The position numbers and the translations under genes are program-made. Source: Sipunculus nudus (taxonomy: Eukaryota; Annelida; Sipuncula; Golfingiida; Sipunculidae). From it: a stretch of DNA of 64,000 nt. The notes beneath the pieces are model-generated. The model was not told the origin of the DNA, did not search any database, and was given only the letters and a program-made list of their open reading frames with translations. Positions 37,253 through 47,825 of the stretch are shown in pieces. Location of the stretch: contig CM049322.1 of NCBI GenBank assembly GCA_026874595.1, positions 9,720,400-9,784,399 on the forward strand, given 5' to 3'. The stretch's first letter is position 1. Every line of letters starts with the position of its first letter.

Positions 37253-37438
37253 GCAATGGGCGATGTTCCTGAGATCACCATTTTTGCCATGTTACTGCAT
37301 GTGCATCTGGTTGGAAGCTCGTTTGTAATTCGCCAAGTAAGGAATGGCACAGAGCTGCCCCCTGTCGCCAGGGAGAGGTACCACGATATATTGTACGGGG
37401 TTTTAAAAGTGCTTCCAGAACCTCGGAAAGTGTAAAAA
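37253..37438 (+). pseudogene. pseudogene exon 8, HVH retained, stop
   Basis: The exon follows TTGTTTAG and reads [20 protein letters not shown], keeping the His-x-His copper motif, then RNGTELPPVARERYHD. TAA at 37433-37435 replaces a Lys codon of the intact copy, and the donor is degraded. Confidence 0.85.
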
Positions 37439-37629
37439 GGTCAGCTTATTCTCTTGGTGACGTCCTTAAACTAAATGAGAACATCTTACTCCGAAATGAA
37501 ATCTTGTGAAATGTCTTTTCTTAGCTCTCTCAGTTTTTTTATTACCTAAATAGCTAAGCATTAGAAGAATATACAATTATCGTAAGAGCACAGATCGCGA
37601 GCTCGAGTACCGATATCACCAGAGGAGTT

Positions 37630-37670
<41 letters not shown>
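37630..37670. repeat. (AT)n microsatellite
   Basis: An AT run in pseudogene intron 8. Confidence 0.9.
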
Positions 37671-37672
<2 letters not shown>

Positions 37673-37699
37673 TAAAAATATAAATTTGAACATATAATT

Positions 37700-37829
37700 C
37701 CTTTGCTTAATGTTATTTAAAGAAATTATAAATGTTTCTTGTGAAAATAAAATTATAATTTACTTCCTTTGCTTTATGTTATTTAAAGAATATAAATGTT
37801 TCTTATGAAAATAAAATTATGATTTACTT
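37700..37829. repeat. 66-bp tandem duplication
   Basis: The unit beginning 'cctttgctt.atgttattta' is present twice head to tail (37700 and 37766), with a few differences. Confidence 0.85.
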
Positions 37830-38675
37830 AATTTACAATTAAAAAAATAGTTACTTTCGTACATAATAAACTAAAATTTGAACATAATTATTTTGATAAT
37901 TTAGGCACAAATCAGTTTGAAAACCTTTCGAAACATTCCAACAGGCATATTATGATTTATATTATTTACATATATTTTTTATTTAATTAGAACGTTTTTG
38001 TATATAACATTTGCTTAAAACCCACAAGACCTGGAATATGTATATTAAACTGTATATTAAACAAACCCAATGGACCACTTGACAGCAACCTCGAGAACAT
38101 GACCCCGTCGGAAATACTTGCATGTTTAGCATAAATTAGCATACTTTCATCAGAGGTAGCAGAGTCTCATGTACTCTTACATGTTACTGTAAGAATTGAA
38201 CAAGATGAAAACGATTGTAATATTTTGCATTTCCTTGAATCATTTAAGTATAAAACTAGATACACTGATAAGTCGTAAAATATATGGCATTGTAAAAGGA
38301 TGCGTTCTGTCTGCAGGTATATGTGTACGTTTTGTTCACCGGGGCTACAGTGTGATCTGTGTTCACGGACGACACTGCAGTCAAAAGTTTTCTTCGATTA
38401 TACAGATGGATGCCCCCCCAAATGTAGTTCCGATTTTAAAAGGTGTCCATAAAAGTAACCTATATCGATTGTGTAGGTTTAATTGCCCAGATTCAAAATG
38501 ATCACACATTCCGCTTGCTAGCTATCACAACAAACATACAAATCTCATGGGAATCGAGTGGAATGCCTTTTAAATGTTAACAGTTGTTATGGAGCGGAAT
38601 ATTCATATTACTATGAATATTATTATGTCATTATATTAACTCGCATATTAATAAAACAGTGGCGGACACAGCGGG

Positions 38676-38698
38676 ATGGGGGGGGGGGGGGGGGGGGG
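38676..38698. repeat. poly-G run
   Basis: About 20 G residues nearly uninterrupted. Similar runs lie at 27638-27651, 42007-42020, 42655-42671 and 61898-61909, with poly-C at 34013-34030. Confidence 0.9.
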
Positions 38699-39984
38699 AG
38701 GGCGGAGCTTTTGGGGCTGAAGCTACCCCCTGTGGACACATTGATATGATTTTTTATCAGATAATATTTTCTTTTCATTATTTTCAGATGTCGTCAAACA
38801 AATATCAACCTTTCAATATTTTAATATATGTTTATTATCAGGTTATTGTCTAAAAATTGTTATATACTTAGTTGTTACTGAGTCATTAGTAATTATTTGT
38901 ATTCATTCATACGTTATAAGCCTATATGATTTTGTAATGCAAATCAATTTCGACCTTTCCTATGGGAAAATATATTGCTGTACAACTGCAGAAAAATCTG
39001 CCTATACTGCAGTGTTTCTATGGGAGCAGTATATATTACTATACATATACATTATAAAGTGACATAATCGTAAGGACCCTGCATTGTGCATCCAGTCAGG
39101 TTGTAATGCTTGAGGGAAATGCTTATATTTGCTCAAACAGCTGGATGTTTCAGAACTCCAGAAATTTTTCTGATTCGAAAGAGAAAATACCTCCTATACA
39201 TTTCCTATCACAGTCTTGTCGTTTATTTTTGTCGTTTATTTCAATCAGACCCCTTCAATGAAACGGCGAAATAACTCCGTCGAATCTTATTGTTGTTATG
39301 ACATTGAAAGGACATTGCCATAAATAAAACCTCTGCATCTTTATTTGCTTGCTCAACAACGTTTGTGGAGGAAACCGTCTCTGTCAATGTATATGGTGTG
39401 TTCCTGTCATATTTGCGATTGGTGTCAACTTTGCTCATCCATCTCTGATTTATTTAATTGGCTTTGTCTCTAACTGCTTTCACTCTTCAAATGCAAAAAA
39501 AAAATTATCAGCTACAAGGCGGTCACAGAGCCTTTTTAAAACCCAAATATGGCCGTAAGTGATCCTGTTGTAAGATCTGCCTTGTCAAACCCGGCTTAGA
39601 TGACCAATTCGAAAAAAACGACCACTTTATCAAGGTCCCATTAGTGGTCGTTATTATATTATATGAGATTTTATTATATATTTTATATATATGTATATAT
39701 ACATGTATAATTTATGGACTAATTTATCTTTTAATTCCACCCGGATCCATGCCCACATCCGTGTTAGAACTGCTAAAAATACCAAACAACTCATTTTTTC
39801 AAGACTAATAAAAAAATAAAAAGGTAAATTCTACCGAAGATGGAAAGAGAGTTTAATGTTAAAAACAAATTTGGTAAGTGTTACCCAAATTTAACTCTAA
39901 GGTATCATTAATAAAATTGATGACAAGGATTCCTTGTCAACGGAGCAACACTGGGAACAGCTACCTGAGGAACAGCTCCATTCA

Positions 39985-40022
39985 CACCTGAGGAAGGGGA
40001 CCGAGCACCCGAATGCTAGTGT
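39985..40022 (+). repeat. Penelope-type motif copy (plus)
   Basis: Reads cacctgaggaagggg and then accgagcacccgaatg. CTGAGGA fits the CTGANGA core of hammerhead-like sequences, but the second core is GAAT rather than GAAA. See the related copy at 32681-32720. Confidence 0.35.
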
Positions 40023-40819
40023 ACAAGAACCTGCACAAAGCTAGTCTTACTTCTTGTAAGCAATTCAAAACTTCACATAGGAGGTTACTTAGTAGGTTAA
40101 CTTAATATTTACAATCACAAAATAGTAGCTATGAACACTGACGTCATTTGATATTCCAATGTTAAATGAATAGACTTAGCCAACAGTGGTATGGTTATGA
40201 ATTGGTCGGGTGTAATATATCTGAGTTTACTTAAACTCCCACGGTCTCCTCGTGCCTGGCTCAAAGGAGTTAGACCTTGCACGGTTCACCGTTCTAACTG
40301 ACAGCAGCGTGGTGGATCTATTGCGTGATAAAAATAGTTGTTAAATTCTTGTGATGTGGCTCTCATAAAAATCTAACACAAATAGAAACAAAACAGTCTA
40401 TCTATGGACCAATGTACCGAATAATTATCTTGGCGCCAGGCACAGTCTTTTGTATCTGACATGACTGAATATGTTGTAGAGTTCCAACGGACGTTCAAAG
40501 ACATAATGTGCGACGTTATCCTCGGGATAATAAACATAATCCAATAGGCTAAAATTTGTCCACACTCATCACTTAAATTAAAGAATGACCTGTTTTATGA
40601 ACAGTTTTTTTATTATTACTTATTGAATTTACCAAATTTTTGTGAATACATAGATCTTTATTATAAAATATTACAACAAAGTCACATTAAACAGACCACA
40701 ATGGTCCATGTAATTTAAAATATAGAATCTGAACATGTAACCCATAATACACACAAAGAAGGCATAAAATTAATAAATAAATTATATGTATGTGGATATG
40801 TGCGTATTGTATGTGCTAT

Positions 40820-40820
<1 letters not shown>

Positions 40821-40864
<44 letters not shown>
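40821..40864. repeat. (GA)n microsatellite
   Basis: About 22 GA units. Confidence 0.95.
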
Positions 40865-40868
<4 letters not shown>

Positions 40869-41054
40869 ATGCTGAAAACACAGATGATGTTTATTGATGG
40901 TGATGGGGAGAGATTGGTAGAGTTTATAAATGAAACTTCAAAGGCACTATATATTGTTTATACGATGCTACTTTTCTCTATAACAATGACGTTTAATTGA
41001 TTAGGAACGGGTGACACTGGAAATGCGGGACGTAGAGGGAAAGGAACTTTAAAT

Positions 41055-41300
41055 AGAGGCATGGGACCTGGACAGGTGAGTGATAACACGCTCGGCTTTC
41101 TCCGCTGGCGACCCGGGTTCGAGCTCCGCCATGGCTATGAGAGGGGGTTGTGGTTGCCCGTTCAAGGTCGGTGGTTATCTCCGGGTCCTCCGGTTTCCCC
41201 CACCCTTACCGACTACCGAGCGCAACATCCGAGCCATGGAGAGTACCTTGTATTAGTTATTATAACTAGTTGTACAATCCATGTAAAATATATATAGTTT
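41055..41300 (+). repeat. tRNA-derived SINE, copy 2
   Basis: Best preserved of the three copies: the B-box-like phrase gggttcgagctcc, then gagggggttgtggttgcccg, a pyrimidine-rich ctccgggtcctccggtttcc core, and the 3' phrase acaatccatgtaaaatat. The core resembles conserved central domains of metazoan SINEs. The 78-codon frame inside is not a gene. Confidence 0.7.
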
Positions 41301-42553
41301 ATATTAAATAGAGGCATGTTCTTTATCTTAAGATAAATACCGATTCGAACATACCTTTTATTATAGAATAATCTTTAGAGTAAGTTCTTTCTGTAATGTA
41401 ATTGTGACGAAGAGACTATATATCGCGTATCGAGTCGCTTATATTGAAACACACCCCGCGAATGGTTCGCCACTCATATACCCGCTAGGGTTCGCTCTCG
41501 CGTCTGGATTTATCATGGAAACGTAACTCCGAAAGTTAACTAGACTCCTATGTAAATGTTTAACAACAGTAAGTGATCTCCATCCATCCACGCGTTTTAC
41601 CTTACCATAGTTCCATGCCTTTATCTGTGTGTAAGGTTCAAGATCAAAAGAAAAGCTTTGACGTAAGAATGGATCGCGGCGGTGACAAATGCATTTTACA
41701 AGGACTACACATTCCGTCTAAGTCCTTCCTGCCTCGACATTGAAAATACAGATAAACATAAACATGAACATCAGTACAGTGAATTACTAACTCAAGGGGA
41801 CCTAGATAAGACTGCAACAACAAAAATCCAAGAACAAATAAATAATATACGACTACTGTGGTCACAGGACTCAACCATAGTGGATGCTGAATTCGAAATC
41901 CAGTCCAGAAGCGGTGGATTTTTAACGATCGGTATGACCCAAGGTGAGTGCTCAGAAGTCTTAATAGGAAAGCTGTGTCCACCCATTACTTGCAAACGAG
42001 TACGTATTGGGGGGGGGGGGGTAATATAACCTAAGAATATAGATGTCACCCACCCAAGACCTACAGGTGGGGTTGTTACCGGATCTGCTTAGCACATGGA
42101 AAAAATGAGAGGACGCTTGCATGAGCAACCGTTACGTCTTGAACTGTCTAATACCGAAATAGAATTCTGTAGGTAAACCTTTGCTTAAATAACGGAGGTG
42201 GATACATCATTCTAAAATTTAAATAAAAAGTATATAAAATTCCTAAATCGAAACCTACATATATCAGGGATGCATTGAGTCTTCTATAACTACGTATATG
42301 ACTTAGGAATAAAATGTCAAGGACTCGTTGAATATAAAGGGGCATCGAACTATATCCATTAGCTAAATTACCTTATCTTTGTGTTTTATATTCCGTTTAC
42401 ACTTTTAAATTAGGAATAGCCATGCCAACAAAACATGTAACAGTATTTCGCATATTATTATGTAAATATATTGAAGAGATTGCTCTTGAGACTATACGGG
42501 CTGGTTATTCTAACACAAAGTTATCAGTATTTATCTTTTAAGCTTGTTTCTTG

Positions 42554-42556
<3 letters not shown>

Positions 42557-42604
<48 letters not shown>
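42557..42604. repeat. (AT)n microsatellite
   Basis: An AT run in pseudogene intron 8. Confidence 0.95.
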
Positions 42605-42609
<5 letters not shown>

Positions 42610-42924
42610 CTAAGTGATATTCCGAAAGGACGGTGAGAGTACTGGATGCGACCCGGGGGGGGGGGGGGGGGATGGCCCCATGCGGCCCCCCTCTGGCTAC
42701 GCCCCTGAATTTCGGGGCGCCCCATTATCAAAGAACCATTCATTTTTGCGTTTTATGGATAATCTACATTTATTTAATTTAAATTGAATAGTTTCAGAAA
42801 ATTAAATTATACGACCTGGCTGGCATATATCATAAAATATTATATTAATGGTGACTCATTTCACAAAAACCATATGTATATCATATTTAATTTCCTCAAA
42901 TATTACATTTATCTTCAACAACAG

Positions 42925-42984
42925 GGAGACTTATTGATAACAGAGTGCGGTTACAACACCCAGGCCAAAGAGGAACACACGGGG
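42925..42984 (+). pseudogene. pseudogene exon 9
   Basis: The exon follows CAACAACAG, is 60 bp, and encodes GDLLITECGYNTQAKEEHTG, the conserved GDxLIxEC-YNT segment of the C-terminal copper domain. It is the same length as exon 9 of the intact copy. Donor is GTTTGT. Confidence 0.85.
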
Positions 42985-43098
42985 GTTTGTATACGTTATA
43001 CAATGAATATTCTTTTACAAACTGAACTATAATATATAGGTGACCTCCTAAGAAATTGAGATATACAGGACTCTTAGTCAATATCGATTTTTAATTAT

Positions 43099-43113
43099 AT
43101 ATATATATTTATA

Positions 43114-43176
<63 letters not shown>
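43099..43176. repeat. (AT)n plus short (GA)n
   Basis: AT-rich runs end in about seven GA units, in pseudogene intron 9. Confidence 0.9.
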
Positions 43177-43265
43177 GTTATAATATATTTAGCATTTAGA
43201 TAATGAATAATATAAATTATGAAGTAAAGACTTAATATATATTTTTATTTATTATAACAATTATT

Positions 43266-43267
<2 letters not shown>

Positions 43268-43343
<76 letters not shown>
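43268..43343. repeat. (AAT)n/(ATT)n inverted microsatellite
   Basis: A run of AAT units switches to ATT units and forms a potential long hairpin. A related AAT-rich stretch lies upstream of exon 10 in the intact gene. Confidence 0.9.
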
Positions 43344-43383
43344 GTTATTAATATAACTGTTATTTTAATATATAATAATAATA

Positions 43384-43488
43384 ATTTTTCTACATGAGAA
43401 CTGTAAACGATTTAGAATACACATCTCCTTCATGGTGTTCATAATAACTTTATTATTATTATTATTATTATTATTTTTTTTTGTATAG
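43384..43488 (+). repeat. intron 9 segment conserved with intact gene
   Basis: The phrases gagaactgtaaac, atttagaata and ctccttcatggtgttcat, followed by an ATT run, are found in reverse complement at 49684-49805, just before exon 10 of the intact gene. Non-coding conservation shows a genomic duplication rather than a retrocopy. Confidence 0.8.
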
Positions 43489-43616
43489 TTTGACATATAT
43501 GGAAACAATGAGATTTGTTTTGTGTGGTTCTACTTTTACCCCGCGCCTGACTTGAGGTACTGTGAAACAAGGTCAAGGAGTAAGCAGAGGCTGAAATTTC
43601 TGAATCTGGATATAGA
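43489..43616 (+). pseudogene. pseudogene exon 10, Met ligand already Ile
   Basis: The exon is 128 bp and reads FDIYGNNEICFVWFYFYPAP and then DLRYCETRS. The position of the copper-binding Met in the EMC motif of active enzymes is Ile, as in the intact paralogue. Exit phase 2 with donor GTGCGT. Confidence 0.85.
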
Positions 43617-44388
43617 GTGCGTATACTTTTGATATACTTTACTTCTTAGTTGTATGTTTAACAGTATATCCGTATTTGTTTGCAATTTAAAACCTACGTC
43701 TGTAAGTCTAGGTTTGTTGGAGAAGCATAATATTTAATGTTTCCTGGTTAAAATATATAACAAGATTTAAACACCGGAAACTTGACTCATTCTGACATAT
43801 AAATATTAAATCCTTAACTAAAACCTGGTATGCCATCAGTAGATTTGCCATAATCAGGATATAAATGCTTGATCATAAAAATGTTTTTTTCTGGTGCTGC
43901 AAGCATGTCCAATCCTTCTAGAAGTTTCCTGTGAACTGAATAATTTATAGCACCTTTAGAATAAGAAAAGTTGATATCCAGTTTGCTTTAAACCTAAATA
44001 TTTCTATTCGCTATGAACATATGTGTGTGTATTTTTAATTTGACATAACCGACGATGTCATTTTGAGTCACTATTACAAATTGGTGTACTGTTTTTTTCT
44101 TGCCTGTACATTCGTTTGGCTTGACAATATTTTACACAGTGTAAAATTGCAGGCTCTGCCATCTAACAACAATAAACATTCAGGTTCTCAGGACTGTACA
44201 TTACAATTATAGCAAATAACCAGTGTAATATATATATTTATATATGTATATTTTAAAATACCTTGCAGCTATAATAACTGAATCGGGTATGTCTGCAAAC
44301 CTTCGATATTTACAGAATATCCGCACCAAAGAAAGCTTCCAATCCTAACATGTACTTATAATTACTTTTTTTGTAAATTTATGAAAAG

Positions 44389-44575
44389 CCACGGCAGCAG
44401 GGCAACAGTAACTACCCCTTGAAAATATTTCGGTAAGACAGCACTGGAGTTGTTGAACATGCAGAACTGGAGAGATTAAACCATCAGGGATAGCTACAAG
44501 CAGGCCATTAGGGAGGAGGATTTCCAGGATTATGGCAAAAAAGCCGACAGGAACCATGCAGTTAGTGGTTATCTG
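44389..44575 (+). pseudogene. pseudogene exon 11, two stops
   Basis: The exon is 187 bp, identical in length and phase to the intact exon 11. Reads VTTP, TGA for Gly, KYFGKTALELLNMQNWRD, TAA for Glu, then TIRDSYKQAIREEDF. The donor GTAAGT is intact. The two nonsense codons are visible against [15 protein letters not shown] and [11 protein letters not shown] in the intact copy. Confidence 0.85.
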
Positions 44576-44654
44576 GTAAGTATAATTTTATTGTTCTTTT
44601 TCTTCATCCATTTTTACATCCGTTTGCATCTGGTATTTCCGCTTAAAAGTACAG

Positions 44655-44880
44655 CTGTAATAAGCTCCACTCTCTAAACTGGCGACTCTAGTTCGAATCC
44701 CGACGTGGTTGTTACAGTGGGTTTTGGTGGCGCGTCTGAGGGTGACTGGTTTTAATGGGTTCTCCTATTTCCTTCACCTCCAAACACCACCGAGCGCCAC
44801 CTTCTGGGCCATGCAGCGTGCCTCGCATTAGTTATGATAATGATTTGTTCAATCCATTTTCATGAAAAGGAAAGTTTCTG
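44655..44880 (+). repeat. tRNA-derived SINE, copy 3
   Basis: A diverged copy with tagttcgaatcccg (B box), gggttctcctatttcc and caccgagcgccac; the 3' end reads ttcaatccatttt. Confidence 0.6.
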
Positions 44881-45026
44881 TAAAGGTAAGTTCCTGTCAC
44901 TCAATCAATCATTAAAAGTAAGCATGGCCACCGGAATGAGAAATGTTACTGTCGTTAATCAGCGATAAATGGTCGTTAGGTCAGGGATGACAATCTCTAG
45001 AGGTGTCTACATTGATGGTCATTGAA

Positions 45027-45027
<1 letters not shown>

Positions 45028-45075
<48 letters not shown>
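45028..45075. repeat. (AT)n microsatellite
   Basis: An AT run in pseudogene intron 11. Confidence 0.95.
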
Positions 45076-45080
<5 letters not shown>

Positions 45081-45759
45081 ATTATTATGAAAAGAATCTA
45101 TAAATGGATTCAAATAACCACCTCTGGTGGCAACGTAATCGTGTGTAAACAGGAGTAGTAAAATTTCTGCACTGCACAGAATACAGAAACACTAAAACGC
45201 AAATAGCCTTTCATATATCAGCATCGGAATTTTATTCCAGCATCGTAATGTTATTCTAGTGCACAAAACAAATGTACCTTTCCTTTAATAAAATTATTAT
45301 ATCTTAAATATTTTACCAGACCCATTGATAATCATATCCAATCTCTAAGAGCCATCGATAGTCGTATCAATTCTTGATGTCAGAGCATCAATTGTGTTTA
45401 TATCTCGATATATCGGGCCAGTTTTTAATTTAATAACATTATTATTTAGAAATATCCGAGGTAGATCACGAATGAGGACGGTAAAATCATGATTTTGCAG
45501 ATAATGCTTACTATCCTTGTATAAGACTTCTTTATAAATGTCAGGGCATTCCCGTTGTAACGGATATGTACGTAATATACCTTGTTCGTAAGAGCCTTAA
45601 GAAAAAGTCGAATATTTTTACTTAAATCGTGTGGTTTATAGCACATTCGATCTTTGTTTCACGATACAAATGACCCGATTACTTAATATCAGTCGTCGCC
45701 TACAAATGTCGCTAGTATTGCCGGAAAGGTATTTTGACTGTTCCGCTGTCTCTTTGCAG

Positions 45760-45930
45760 GCCGACAGAACTGTTACAGAGATGAAGCAGAGACGCTACCG
45801 GCTGTCACACCACCGACGTCAGAAAGGGAGCAGTCCATGGGTTAAACTCTGCGATGACAGTCATTTATCACCTGTACTGAAACCCTTCTTTAGTTCACAA
45901 GAAAATAAAACTGGCTTCACTGGATCGTAA
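45760..45930 (+). pseudogene. probable pseudogene exon 12
   Basis: The exon follows CTCTTTGCAG in the expected phase and starts ADRTVTEMKQ, against [10 protein letters not shown] in the intact copy. Similarity ends after ten codons, and the open frame then runs to TAA at 45928-45930 with unrelated residues. The assignment rests mainly on position and phase. Confidence 0.45.
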
Positions 45931-47672
45931 CTCTGAGAGGTTCACACGATTATCATGCTTTATGTTCCAAGTTGCAGGATTCGACTTATAAAAAGAGTGG
46001 CCCGGTAGCTGATTAAATGGTTGCCGCTAAAATAGACCTTACTGAAAGAAACTCGTCAAATTGAACTAATTGTTTATAACATATGACGGGTTTATGTTTT
46101 ATCTGACAACCAAGTATATAACGGAATAACTGATTTCAGGTGTTGTATATGGTATATAAACTAGTTGATTAGGTGAGAATGCTTAACATAATGATTAGAT
46201 TCTTGCAGCAAGGTAAGTTTGGAATGGGATACGTTATATTTTGTGGCTTATCATATGTTAAATAAAACATGGTCTTTATTATATGTTAAATAAAACATGG
46301 TCTGCATGTCACAAATTTAAAAAATATGAATATGAGTATGTTGATGTGCATCTAATTGCAAAAAAATAACAGAAATAAAGAAAATACCATAAGTTGCGCA
46401 AATCAGAACGCATGTTGCTATCTCATGGAGGTGAAATCCGCAACCAGGATTTTGAATACTGAATATTGAATAACACTATTTAAAAATAAAAGTTGCTGCA
46501 GTGGTACCAATCGTTCAATAAAGTTTTACAAAGCTACTTGATGCTTAGCGTTTAGTTGTTTCAATCCAAACATATGTAAGAGTGAAACGTCACACCTCAA
46601 TTGATTTTTACATTGCTTCCGACACCTTATTTGCCCTCTGAGTCTGACAGAGACGGTATCCCTGCGTGTACTTAACTTTAAGATATTGCTAGGTATATCT
46701 GCAGACAGACGTGTCGACATGATGACATGTTCGTGCAAAATAGTGATATTGTGCAGAAATCCCTAAGATTACGCGTCAGAACTGTTAACTGTTGGGCAAA
46801 AATGAAAATCCTAATACTGATGCTGCATTGTGTCTCAGCACTTATGGTAAAAGGTTGCATAACCAAGAAAAATTATCAGTGTTATATGCAGAACAAACAT
46901 GAGGGGTCACTGTCCCACAGCAAGAAATGATTAAGTGTGTTTAGCGATTATATACAAGAGGAACGGAATAAATTTGGCAGTATTATTTTGAAAAGAGACT
47001 TTCGAGAACTGTCAGGTCAGAATATTGAATGTTGAAATTTCAATGAAACGATTAAATAATGTGACTCCTTAGCGCTTAGACGGTTTCATACTTTCTTTAT
47101 TAGAATAAAAGAAAAAAGAATATGAGAATAAAAAAAGTTTTTGTTTAGACATCATAAATAATGCAGTGACAATGTTAGATAAGAAAAGAATACTTTATTT
47201 TGAGACACTACGAAGGTGCAACTTATGCCTTTGACTAATTCCACTGACATTAAATGTTTAATTACATAATATTTCATTGTATTGCATTTCAGTCTTCAAA
47301 CTTGGATAGAATATGCTCTGCTATCTCATTGTAATGAAATCTTCCAGAAAAAGTGTCCCAGGCCATCGGTTAGGAAGGTTGCTTTTCAAAGAATTCGCAT
47401 TTGTGTATTTACTCCACCCTCCCCCCCCCCCCCGTCCCCACCACCAACCATTCTTAAAAAAACTGAAAATTGCATCATGGAGGGGAACCAACATGCAAAG
47501 AAATTTGAAAAGTTAAAATGAAAATGTTCTTTGCGTTATACTTGCTGAGATGCATTTCCATGGAAAGAGAAAAAAAATAAACTATTCATATTACTTTGGT
47601 TGAAACGTTCAAATGATTCTTATCCCATCTGTCGAACGATACCAATTCAAGCGCATACGTGCATGATGAAAA
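45931..47672. other. gap between convergent paralogues
   Basis: No gene is seen. A 34-bp direct repeat (tatgttaaataaaacatggt) lies near 46250-46300. AATAAA on the minus strand near 47096 and 47193 could end the intact gene's transcript. Confidence 0.55.
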
Positions 47673-47825
47673 TCATTGCAGGATTAACATGACTGCGGTA
47701 GAAACAGCCACCATTTGAAAATCTGGTGTAGAGAATGTCCCCATGTTTACGTGTGTTATAAAGCAATCAATAAGTTCAGTAAATGGCTTTTCTGGCTGCT
47801 TCACGACAGAAATAGTCTGGTCAAC
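47673..47825 (-). CDS. MOXD1-like exon 12: C-terminus
   Basis: Follows TTGATTGTAG in phase 0 and encodes [38 protein letters not shown] and the ending [12 protein letters not shown], with TGA at 47673-47675. The first ten residues resemble the pseudogene's counterpart. The hydrophobic end could be a GPI-type or membrane-retention signal, though it is short. Confidence 0.65.
   Translation of the reverse strand, partial: VDQTISVVKQPEKPFTELIDCFITHVNMGTFSTPDFQMVAVSTAVMLILQ

Larger units (their letters stand above)
37439..42924 (+). other. pseudogene intron 8
   Basis: About 5.5 kb without supported exons. It contains a 66-bp tandem duplication, AT and GA microsatellites, poly-G runs, a SINE copy and a Penelope-type motif. 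A 115-codon frame at 41682-42029 has no recognisable similarity. Confidence 0.55.
31506..45930 (+). pseudogene. MOXD1-like (DOMON/Cu2-monooxygenase) pseudogene
   Basis: This is an unprocessed duplicate of the minus-strand gene at 47.7-62.6 kb. Recognisable exons are 1 (partial, 31506-31667), 2 (35768-35914), 7 (36550-36707), 8 (37253-37438), 9 (42925-42984), 10 (43489-43616), 11 (44389-44575) and probably 12 (45760-45930). Exons 2, 7, 8, 9, 10 and 11 have the same lengths and phases as the intact copy. The signal-peptide part of exon 1 and all of exons 3-6 are absent. Stops occur in exon 7 (TAA for Gly), exon 8 (TAA 37433-37435) and exon 11 (TGA and TAA). The exon 7 acceptor reads CG, and its donor is lost. 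No functional enzyme can be made, though a transcript could be. Confidence 0.85.

Noticed and set aside
38196-38501. 101-codon plus-strand frame considered as an extra exon of the MOXD1-like pseudogene
   Set aside because: No counterpart exists in the intact gene, and no domain resemblance was found.
41682-42029. 115-codon plus-strand frame in the pseudogene intron
   Set aside because: No recognisable domain, no splice context, and it ends in a poly-G tract; an overlapping minus-strand frame is equally long.
34560-44880. True tRNA genes at the tRNA-like boxes
   Set aside because: The B-box-like phrases sit in three diverged copies with shared non-tRNA bodies, which fits SINEs; no cloverleaf could be drawn.
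46526-46738. Minus-strand frame considered as the last exon of the MOXD1-like gene
   Set aside because: The exon at 47673-47825 has the right phase, a good acceptor and resemblance to the pseudogene counterpart, so this one is not needed.
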